Virus record (IMG/VR): IMGVR_UViG_3300030380_000952 | Span: 1,909 to 25,465 of that record | Reading direction: 5' to 3' (one strand) | DNA: 23,557 nt | DNA from: a virus | In this document: positions 17,720 through 23,557 of the stretch, piece by piece | Layout: every line of letters begins with the position of its first letter | Position numbering within the stretch: the first letter of the stretch is position 1 | The notes under the pieces: model-generated | Told to the model about the DNA's origin: nothing | What the model saw: the letters and a program-made list of their open reading frames with translations, nothing else | Database searches by the model: none | Position numbers and translations under genes: made by a program

Positions 17720-19607
17720 GGATAAAGTAGGAATAAAAGAATACTTAGGTATAAAAATTAATTACAGTAATGAGAAACTATTAGATAAGTTTAGTCTTGA
17801 TACATTAAAAGACAGATACTTATGGGAGAATGAAACACATGCACAAGAAGCGTTTGCCCGTGCCTCGGTCTTCGGGGCAACCTACAAAGGTCACACGGAT
17901 TTTGAATTGGCTCAAAGGCTTTATCACTACAGTTCCAGTTGTTGGTTCATGTTTAGCACTCCTATACTTAGTAACGGGGGAACAAGTCGTGGTCTTCCTA
18001 TTAGCTGTTTTCTCAATTATGTACCTGATAGTCGCACTGGGTTATCAGATCATTATGACGAGAATATTTGGTTGGCATCTTCAGGTGGAGGTATTGGTGG
18101 ATATTGGGGAGACATTAGGAGTAACGGTATTTCTACTACTCACGGTAGTAAGTCTACTGGTTCAATTCCTTTCATGCATGTAGTTGATTCTCAGATGTTA
18201 GCCTTCAACCAAGGCACTACAAGACGTGGTTCTTATGCTGCATACATGGACATATCTCATCCAGAGATTGAAGAGTTCATTAACATGCGTAAAGAATCTG
18301 GTGGGGATATCAATAGGAAGAATCTTAATCTTCACAATGGTATCAACATTACCAATGAGTTTTTAAAAGCTGTACAAGAAGATGCAGACTTTAGATTAAT
18401 TGACCCTAAAACTCACGAGCCTACCAAGATTGTAAATGCTAGAGACTTGTGGTGGCAGATCATTAATGCTAGAGCAGAGACAGGTGAGCCATACATGGTC
18501 AATATAGATACATGTAACGAAGCATTACCTAAAGAACAAAAAGATTTAGGATTAGAAATCAAACAGAGCAATTTATGTTCCGAGATTACTTTACCTACTA
18601 ATGAAGAACGAACAGCAGTGTGTTGTTTGTCTTCAGTAAACTTAGAATACTTTGATGAGTGGAGTGAGAACCCTTTGTTCATTGATGATTTAATTACTAT
18701 GCTTGACAATGTATTACAACATTACATTGATAATGCTGTCGACACGAATAACTTAGGAGAATATAATGCAAATTTTAAAAGGTTTCAAAAACATATTAAG
18801 CCGGGCAAAGAGGGGTTTCTTAAATCTGCCTACTCTGCTTATAGAGAAAGGTCGTTGGGTCTTGGTGCGATGGGATTCCATTCGTATCTCCAATCACGCA
18901 ACATTCCTTTTGAAGGTATATTCGCTACGGGATTTAATTACAAGTCGTTTAAACACATTAAGAGACATTCAATTAGAGCAACTGAAAGACTTGCTGATGA
19001 ACGTGGTGAGTCACCTGATATCAGTGGTAGTGGTAGGCGTAATGCTCATCTACTCGCTGTTGCTCCTAATGCTTCTTCTAGCATCATATGTGGTGGGACA
19101 TCTCCTTCGATTGAGCCATACAGGGCTAATGTTTATACGCACAAAACTCTCTCAGGCTCGTTCCAAGTTAAGAACAAATACCTAGAAGAAATTCTAAAGG
19201 ATAAAGGATTAAAGAAAGATGAGTTGACTGCAGTCTGGAAAGACATTGCAGGTAAAGAGGGTTCAGTACAGCATCTTGATGTTCTTACAGATGATGAGAA
19301 AGAAATATTTAAGACTGCTAATGAGATAGATCAGATATGGATTATTGAACATGCTGCTAAACGACAAGAGTTTATTTGTCAAGCACAGTCAGTTAATCTT
19401 TTCTTTACTATACCTACAGCTACAGAGCCACAAGAAGTACACGATGAGTATATGCAGTATGTTAACGATGTGCACTGGTATGGTATGAACAAACTTAAAT
19501 CTTTATATTACTTTAGAACTAATGCTGCTCGTAATGCAGAAAATGTAAACACTAAAGTTCAACGTATAAAATTAGACGATGCTGAATGTATCGCATGTGA
19601 GGGATAA
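17712..19607 (+). CDS. nrdA: Ribonucleotide reductase class I, alpha subunit
   Basis: 631 aa; start 17712 after AAGGAAA. Makes deoxyribonucleotides with the NrdB radical subunit encoded downstream. Key residues are present: C99 in ISCFLN, N287/C289/E291 in SNLCSEI, C304 in AVCCLSSVNL, the radical-transfer tyrosines Y599-Y600 in KSLYYFRTN, and a C-terminal redox pair C626-x2-C629 (ECIACEG). The protein begins close to the catalytic domain: no room for the ~90-residue N-terminal ATP-cone, so dATP inhibition through that domain is probably absent, as in several phage enzymes. One GTTTAAAC copy at 18947. Confidence 0.97.
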   Translation: MIEDKVGIKEYLGIKINYSNEKLLDKFSLDTLKDRYLWENETHAQEAFARASVFGATYKGHTDFELAQRLYHYSSSCWFMFSTPILSNGGTSRGLPISCFLNYVPDSRTGLSDHYDENIWLASSGGGIGGYWGDIRSNGISTTHGSKSTGSIPFMHVVDSQMLAFNQGTTRRGSYAAYMDISHPEIEEFINMRKESGGDINRKNLNLHNGINITNEFLKAVQEDADFRLIDPKTHEPTKIVNARDLWWQIINARAETGEPYMVNIDTCNEALPKEQKDLGLEIKQSNLCSEITLPTNEERTAVCCLSSVNLEYFDEWSENPLFIDDLITMLDNVLQHYIDNAVDTNNLGEYNANFKRFQKHIKPGKEGFLKSAYSAYRERSLGLGAMGFHSYLQSRNIPFEGIFATGFNYKSFKHIKRHSIRATERLADERGESPDISGSGRRNAHLLAVAPNASSSIICGGTSPSIEPYRANVYTHKTLSGSFQVKNKYLEEILKDKGLKKDELTAVWKDIAGKEGSVQHLDVLTDDEKEIFKTANEIDQIWIIEHAAKRQEFICQAQSVNLFFTIPTATEPQEVHDEYMQYVNDVHWYGMNKLKSLYYFRTNAARNAENVNTKVQRIKLDDAECIACEG

Positions 19608-19608
19608 T

Positions 19609-19752
19609 ATGGATTGTTGGCATTGTGGAACACAATTAATATGGGGTGGAGATCACGACATAGAAGATGAGAACGATGAATACATTATGGAAACTAATTT
19701 AAGTTGTCCTAAATGTAACTCGGCTGTAATAATTTATTTACCGAAGGATTAA
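19609..19752 (+). CDS. Zinc-ribbon protein, 47 aa
   Basis: MDCWHCGTQLIWGGDHDIED continues ENDEYIMETNLSCPKCNSAV and ends IIYLPKD. The CxxC pairs (C3/C6, C33/C36) form a zinc ribbon. Similar proteins recur in marine phages (recollection). Its place between nrdA and nrdB raises the question of a role in reductase assembly or redox, but this is only position. It starts one base after the nrdA stop. Confidence 0.75.
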   Translation: MDCWHCGTQLIWGGDHDIEDENDEYIMETNLSCPKCNSAVIIYLPKD

Positions 19753-19753
19753 T

Positions 19754-19933
19754 ATGAAACAATCAGAATTTAAAAATATATTTAGACCTGAGTTTGAGGG
19801 GTTTACAATTAGAATGTGGCTAGATTATTGTGATGAACATAGAGACCCATTCTCAAAAACAAAAGATTACGCAGGATACGTAATTGAAAATTTAAAATAT
19901 TTAGTTAAGAGATTTAACAAGGAGAAAAAATGA
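19754..19933 (+). CDS. Hypothetical protein, 59 aa
   Basis: MKQSEFKNIFRPEFEGFTIR, then MWLDYCDEHRDPFSKTKDYA and GYVIENLKYLVKRFNKEKK. Helical, basic C-terminus, unrecognised. Starts one base after the zinc-ribbon stop; TAATATGA spacing and an ATGA overlap with the following gene show a coupled chain. Confidence 0.7.
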   Translation: MKQSEFKNIFRPEFEGFTIRMWLDYCDEHRDPFSKTKDYAGYVIENLKYLVKRFNKEKK

Positions 19934-20127
19934 GTTGCTTATTATACCAAGCTTTAGAAATAAAATATCAAGCAGAAAAAGCTGAAGCAAAAGCCAACCT
20001 AGAAGTATACTTTCAAAATAAAGTAGGTGTTGCAGAGCACCCTAATGTTATTGAGTCTATGGATAAACTTATAGAACAATATGCAAACGCTGACGAAAAA
20101 TTAAAAACACTACAAGAGGAATTTTAA
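19930..20127 (+). CDS. Coiled-coil protein, 65 aa
   Basis: MSCLLYQALEIKYQAEKAEA, then KANLEVYFQNKVGVAEHPNV and IESMDKLIEQYANADEKLKT: two long Ala/Glu/Lys-rich helices around a short GVAEHPN turn, a probable helical hairpin. AAGGAG precedes the start. Function unknown; lies directly before nrdB. Confidence 0.7.
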   Translation: MSCLLYQALEIKYQAEKAEAKANLEVYFQNKVGVAEHPNVIESMDKLIEQYANADEKLKTLQEEF

Positions 20128-20128
20128 A

Positions 20129-21112
20129 ATGAGTTTATTAGATACAAGAGATTATTACAAACCTTTCGATAACCCTTGGATGTTTGACTACTATGTCTTA
20201 CAAAACCAAATGCACTGGATGCCGGAGTCAGTACCGCTACATACAGACGTAAAGGATTGGCAAGAGTTAGACCCCAAAGAAAAGAACTTGCTTACACAAA
20301 TATTTAGGTTGTTTACTCAATCTGATGTAGATGTAGGTGCAGGATATGTTGATAGATACATGCGTATCTTTAGAAAGCCTGAAGCTAGAATGATGATGGG
20401 TTCTTTTGCTAACATGGAGTCTATTCATCAACATGCTTATAGCTTGTTACTTGATACAGTTGGTATGCCTGAGATAGAGTACAAAGCTTTTGCCGAATAT
20501 GAGGAGATGTCAGATAAACATGAGTACGTTCATAAGATTAAAACAACTAAGTCAGATAAGAAAAGTATTGCAAAAACTTTAGCAGTCTATTCAGCATTTA
20601 CTGAGGGTCTACAGTTGTTTAGTAGCTTTGCAATCTTGTTAAACTTCCCACGCTTTGGTCGTATGAAAGGTATGGGACAGATAGTTACTTACTCTATACG
20701 TGATGAGTCTATGCACGTTGAAGCTATGACTAAATTGTTTAGAGAGTTTATTCAAGAGAACCTTGATATCTGGACAGATGATTTTAAGAAAGAGTTATAT
20801 GAAATCTGTAGACAGATGGTAGAACTAGAAGATAAGTTTTTAGACCTAGTGTTTGATATGGGAGACCTTGAAGGACTTACCAAGAAAGATATGTATGCTT
20901 ACAATAGATACATAGCTGATAGAAGATTACTACAACTAGGATTAAAAACAAACTATGACCAAAGAGAGAATCCTCTTGGTTGGTTGGATGAAGTGATGGG
21001 TGTTGAACATCAAAACTTCTTTGAAGGTCGTGCTACTTCTTACATGAAAGCAGGACTACGTGGTAGACAAGATAAGATAACCTTTGCAAATTTGGAGAGT
21101 GATAATGGTTAA
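20129..21112 (+). CDS. nrdB: Ribonucleotide reductase class I, beta subunit
   Basis: 327 aa, starts one base after the coiled-coil gene. It houses the di-iron centre and tyrosyl radical needed by NrdA. Ligands by alignment to E. coli: D66 or D68 in TQSDVD, E97-x2-H100 in MESIHQHAYS, E159 in AFTEG, and E193-x2-H196 in DESMHVEA. The radical tyrosine is Y104 (E-x2-H-x3-Y). All are present, so the enzyme should be active with iron. The 8-nt overlap at its end couples it to the last rightward gene. Confidence 0.96.
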   Translation: MSLLDTRDYYKPFDNPWMFDYYVLQNQMHWMPESVPLHTDVKDWQELDPKEKNLLTQIFRLFTQSDVDVGAGYVDRYMRIFRKPEARMMMGSFANMESIHQHAYSLLLDTVGMPEIEYKAFAEYEEMSDKHEYVHKIKTTKSDKKSIAKTLAVYSAFTEGLQLFSSFAILLNFPRFGRMKGMGQIVTYSIRDESMHVEAMTKLFREFIQENLDIWTDDFKKELYEICRQMVELEDKFLDLVFDMGDLEGLTKKDMYAYNRYIADRRLLQLGLKTNYDQRENPLGWLDEVMGVEHQNFFEGRATSYMKAGLRGRQDKITFANLESDNG

Positions 21113-21323
21113 TAAGAACGAAGCAAACTTAGTAAGTTTTAAAGTGCTTCTTACACGTAACAATGATATAGTTACAGAGTTTAGTATGTTACCGGAGGAA
21201 ATGGTTGATGAGATATTCCCTCTTGATGAGAGAGACCTAATCAAAACAATCCTCCGTAACGGTAAGACAAAGATGGGAGACTTACATAACTTCTTTCAAA
21301 GAGAGTTAAATGTTTTAAAGTAA
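21105..21323 (+). CDS. Hypothetical protein, 72 aa
   Basis: ATG 21105 after TTGGAGAG. MVNKNEANLVSFKVLLTRNN is strand-like, followed by DIVTEFSMLPEEMVDEIFPL and a C-terminal helix (HNFFQRELNVLK). Unrecognised. It is the last rightward gene. Its TAA ends at 21323 and the stop of the opposing gene begins at 21324, with no gap for a separate terminator. Confidence 0.72.
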   Translation: MVNKNEANLVSFKVLLTRNNDIVTEFSMLPEEMVDEIFPLDERDLIKTILRNGKTKMGDLHNFFQRELNVLK

Positions 21324-21665
21324 CTATCCTGCTAAAGGATTACCAGTTTCTAGTTTAGATATATCTCTATCTAAAGTCTCAAGGTCTGCTTTAATGGTAG
21401 CAATGTCGGTTTTAATTTCAGTGACATCAGGAATAGATATGTTGTCTATTTCTTTTTCTAGAAATTGAACCGATGTTTCTATCTTACCAAACCTTTCTTC
21501 AATTATCTTTTGAGCATCTTCGGTATCTGCAATACCACCAACAGCAGCTTCAAGATTTTCTAATCTATTAACGTACTCTGCTCCTTGATAACCAAATCCG
21601 GCTAGTGTTCCTACTATACCTACCAAAGCAATAAGTTGTGTAGTTTTGTTTTCAAACCAATTCAT
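21324..21665 (-). CDS. Membrane protein with coiled coil, 113 aa
   Basis: Start 21665 after AAGGAGAAT. MNWFENKTTQLIALVGIVGT then LAGFGYQGAEYV gives one N-terminal membrane segment, and the rest (RLENLEAAVGG, then FGKIETSVQFLEKEIDNISI and IKTDIATIKADLETLDRDIS) is a long coiled coil. A spanin- or holin-like lysis accessory, or a virion-associated membrane protein, would fit. No signal-peptidase site is seen. It lies in the leftward late-type operon. Confidence 0.78.
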   Translation of the reverse strand: MNWFENKTTQLIALVGIVGTLAGFGYQGAEYVNRLENLEAAVGGIADTEDAQKIIEERFGKIETSVQFLEKEIDNISIPDVTEIKTDIATIKADLETLDRDISKLETGNPLAG

Positions 21666-21676
21666 AATATTCTCCT

Positions 21677-22078
21677 TTATTTATTTTGCCAATCTTCAAT
21701 GGCTTTTTTTATACTTTCTTCTGCTAACACACTACAATGTAATTTTATAGGTGGTAGCTCTAGTGAATCTGCTATGTCTTTATCTTTAATTGCCATAGCT
21801 TCTTCGATTGTTTTGCCTTTTAACATATCAACAAACATGGTGCTTGATGCAATGGCTGAACCACAACCATAAGTTTTAAACTTAACATCATCAATAATAT
21901 GTCTGTTGCCTTGAAGCTTACATTTAATTTGTAACTTCATAACATCACCACAAGCTGGTGCACCTACAAGACCAGTACCCACATCTAAATCTTTAGGGTC
22001 AAACCTACCCACTGAATATTTATCAGGGTTATTTAAAACTCCTTCAAACCTATCTACAACTTTACTTGAGTATGCCAT
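21677..22078 (-). CDS. iscU: IscU-type iron-sulfur cluster scaffold
   Basis: 133 aa, full length for the family (about 128 aa). The scaffold cysteines are C43 in GAPACGDVM, C72 in KTYGCGSAIAS and C115 in LHCSVLAE, with D45 and H114 also kept, so all known cluster-binding residues are present. The LPPIK motif (108-112), which the HscA/HscB chaperones recognise in IscU, is intact. Two short insertions distinguish it from bacterial IscU, after residue ~12 and before residue ~60. It is the only visible Fe-S gene; no iscS or iscA lies near. A host-derived auxiliary gene is the obvious reading. It lies in the leftward late-type operon, its start overlapping the upstream stop (TAATG). Confidence 0.94.
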   Translation of the reverse strand: MAYSSKVVDRFEGVLNNPDKYSVGRFDPKDLDVGTGLVGAPACGDVMKLQIKCKLQGNRHIIDDVKFKTYGCGSAIASSTMFVDMLKGKTIEEAMAIKDKDIADSLELPPIKLHCSVLAEESIKKAIEDWQNK

Positions 22079-22278
22079 TAGAATACTTTTGAATTGATAT
22101 AAAAAACTAATAACATTAAACCAAAGACTACAACTTGTACCACAGACATAATAGCTACAATATTCATTTGTCTATCTGCCCACCAGTTTAGTTCAGTTTC
22201 TTGCCACTTTAAAAACTCTTCAGGCGATGCTTCATTTGGTTTGTTTAATAATAAACTTTGTTGTTGTGGTATTTTCAT
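22078..22278 (-). CDS. Small membrane protein, 66 aa
   Basis: MKIPQQQSLLLNKPNEASPE, then EFLKWQETELNWWADRQMN, then a single span IVAIMSVVQVVVFGLMLLVF ending YINSKVF. A soluble N-terminus with a C-terminal membrane anchor could be a holin or a membrane-bound virion or lysis factor. Its start is one base after the stop of the acidic protein, and its end overlaps iscU. Confidence 0.75.
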   Translation of the reverse strand: MKIPQQQSLLLNKPNEASPEEFLKWQETELNWWADRQMNIVAIMSVVQVVVFGLMLLVFYINSKVF

Positions 22279-22279
22279 T

Positions 22280-23557
22280 TTATAGTGGTGGTTGTAGTTG
22301 TTTCATTTCAGTTAGAGTTTCTAAACTTTGTCCTGCCATCTGATAAAACCCTTCTATGTTATCTGATAATATACTATCTGTATAAATAGATGTAGGTTCA
22401 TACCACACATCTTGGTCCGGCATTGTAACTAACCTATAGTTATTAAAGTTAGGAACAAACCCCATGTAAGCTATGATAGTATTCTCTGACCCATACTGTC
22501 CTGTTTCTTCTTGTTTAGCTTCAACATCATCTTGAGCAGCTTGTAGGTTTTGTGCTATAATATTTTCTACTAACTGTTCAGCATCCGTATCTCCACTGTT
22601 AGAAACAGACACATCAATTTGATTTTGAATACTATTATTTGTATTAGTATTAGAACTAAATGTTGTGCTTGTTACAGAACTCATATTAGAATCTACTGAG
22701 TTTGTTGAAGTTGCAGTAGCTGTAACCGTTGTACTCATGTCTAATAATTGATTTGTTTGTGCAGTCGAAGATGAAAACTGGTCAGATATACTAGGTGAAT
22801 TACTAATACTTCCTGTTGCACTAGCTGATGTTGAACCGGATGTCGATAAGTTTGAGCTAGAGTTTGTTGATGTATTACCACCTGTTGTCGTGTATATGCT
22901 TTCTCTTGCTGCTTTAATTGTAGATGCAACAACAGCTAACGACTTTTCTTTTGTTAAACTAGAACCTTTTTCTTCAGCAACAAGTTCTTCTTCCTCTATC
23001 TCTTCTTCTATAACTTCTTCTTCTTCAACAAGTTCTTCAATAAGTTCTTCCTCCTGTTCCTCTGCATACGCAAGTTCTTCTTCCACAATTGTCTCTTCCT
23101 CAAACCACTCCTCCATTTCTTCAATAAATGTTTCTTGAAATACAAACTCTTCAATCATTAAATCTTCAATAGGTATAAAGACTTCTTCGTCACGTATGAA
23201 TGGTAGAGGTTCTATAAATTCTTCTAGTGGTTGTAGTTGTTCAAAGATTATTTCTTCTACAAATATTAACTCAGGCTCTTCAAAAATGTCATACTCAGGT
23301 TCAAAGATATACTCTTCAAATATTTCTGGCTCTTCAAAAGTGTCATACATGTCATACTCTTCATAACCATAATCAAACAGTTCTTCTTCGTATCCGTAGT
23401 CAAAGTATTCTTCTTCTTGGTAGTATCCTATATCTTCTTCTTGTCTGTAGCCTTGACAGAATGGTCCATACTGTGGGTCTAGGTCACATTGAAAATCATC
23501 ATAGGCTTCCCAGTACCCTGCACAGCTTAAATCATTTAAAGGATTACTACAGTCAAT
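22280..23557 (-). CDS. Acidic low-complexity protein, 5' end beyond window
   Basis: The frame is open through the right edge (425 codons visible), so the ATG at 23350 is not the real start. The first visible part is Cys/aromatic-rich (IDCSNPLNDLSCAGYWEAYD, then QCDLDPQYGPFCQGY), then comes about 150 residues of Glu-rich sequence with repeated FEEPEIF-like units, then ~120 residues rich in Ser, Thr and Asn, and a C-terminal conserved-looking part (IIAYMGFVPNF, MPDQDVWYEPTSIYTDS, FYQMAGQSLETLTEMKQLQP). I recall related marine phage proteins and assume a virion protein. Strong negative charge may counter basic DNA-binding proteins or interact with divalent ions. Confidence 0.85.
   Translation of the reverse strand: MDCSNPLNDLSCAGYWEAYDDFQCDLDPQYGPFCQGYRQEEDIGYYQEEEYFDYGYEEELFDYGYEEYDMYDTFEEPEIFEEYIFEPEYDIFEEPELIFVEEIIFEQLQPLEEFIEPLPFIRDEEVFIPIEDLMIEEFVFQETFIEEMEEWFEEETIVEEELAYAEEQEEELIEELVEEEEVIEEEIEEEELVAEEKGSSLTKEKSLAVVASTIKAARESIYTTTGGNTSTNSSSNLSTSGSTSASATGSISNSPSISDQFSSSTAQTNQLLDMSTTVTATATSTNSVDSNMSSVTSTTFSSNTNTNNSIQNQIDVSVSNSGDTDAEQLVENIIAQNLQAAQDDVEAKQEETGQYGSENTIIAYMGFVPNFNNYRLVTMPDQDVWYEPTSIYTDSILSDNIEGFYQMAGQSLETLTEMKQLQPPL

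Larger units (their letters stand above)
3515..18954. repeat. Dispersed palindrome GTTTAAAC, 25 copies
   Basis: Copies start at 3515, 3971, 4541, 4925, 5333, 5506, 5766, 5924, 6107, 6157, 6365, 7271, 7692, 7898, 8566, 9360, 10120, 10827, 11193, 12166, 12640, 14256, 14360, 15902 and 18947. The base before is a pyrimidine in 24 and the base after a purine in 22, giving YGTTTAAACR. About one copy is expected by composition. None lies in the leftward genes (1-3059, 21324-23557). Eleven are inside genes in whatever frame fits; 14 are at junctions or between genes. GGTAGTGTTTAAACGCT (17 nt) is shared at 6151 and 7265. Confidence 0.92.

Noticed and set aside
3515-18954. GTTTAAAC copies as a CRISPR array or insertion-sequence ends
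   Set aside because: The copies are irregularly spaced over 15 kb, there are no uniform spacers, no target duplications and no transposase gene.
22890-23138. Plus-strand serine-rich reading frame
   Set aside because: It is the mirror of the Glu-rich block (GAA/GAG read backwards as TTC/CTC) of the leftward gene, not a gene.
1-23557. tRNA, rRNA, tmRNA or integrase genes
   Set aside because: I looked for cloverleaf-like and TTCGAATC-type sequences and for integrase motifs on both strands and saw none I could support.

Overview
This window is part of a tailed-phage genome, most likely a marine podovirus-type phage of an AT-rich alphaproteobacterial host (SAR11-like hosts are a plausible guess, not shown). 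The replication module resembles T7: a single-stranded DNA-binding protein, a gp4-like primase-helicase, a family A DNA polymerase, an endonuclease I (gp3-like) and an exonuclease in one run. No phage RNA polymerase is visible. Instead there are several sigma70-type promoters (TTGACA, 16-17 bp, -10, often with an extended TGn), so transcription here probably uses host polymerase. The small proteins of the left operon look like families I remember from uncultured marine phages; that is recollection, not a search.

Layout. (1) Positions 1-3059, leftward: terminase small subunit first, then a chain of tightly overlapping small genes, then the terminase large subunit, cut by the left edge. (2) Positions 3060-3915: a gene-free 856-bp control region. 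It has divergent promoters at its left end, a CTCTATAA repeat set, AT-rich DNA and two perfect DnaA boxes, and looks like a replication origin. (3) Positions 3916-11091, rightward: a SprT-like metallopeptidase followed by about 25 very small genes of unknown function, with hairpins, promoters and a candidate structured RNA at about 8243-8461 sitting behind an array of four heptamers on an exact 11-bp period. (4) Positions 11289-17719, rightward: replication and nucleic-acid metabolism (SSB, primase-helicase, polymerase, GIY-YIG protein, Fe-S-type PD-(D/E)XK exonuclease, endonuclease I, DUF3310-like protein). (5) Positions 17712-21323, rightward: class I ribonucleotide reductase alpha and beta with three small genes between them. 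(6) Positions 21324-23557, leftward: a membrane/coiled-coil protein, a complete-looking IscU Fe-S scaffold, a small membrane protein and a very acidic, low-complexity protein cut by the right edge.

The most unusual signal is the 8-bp palindrome GTTTAAAC. I count 25 copies, all between 3515 and 18954, against roughly one expected from base composition. None lies in the leftward genes. Fourteen are at gene boundaries or between genes. In four tandem early junctions and one replication-gene junction the copy sits exactly between a GGAGG ribosome-binding site and the ATG, and in seven genes it supplies the final Val codon and stop (GTT TAA). Together with the phased heptamer array, the pseudoknotted RNA candidate, two paralogous hairpins and a repeated ribosome-binding cassette, this suggests an undescribed layer of early-gene control or a modular linker system.
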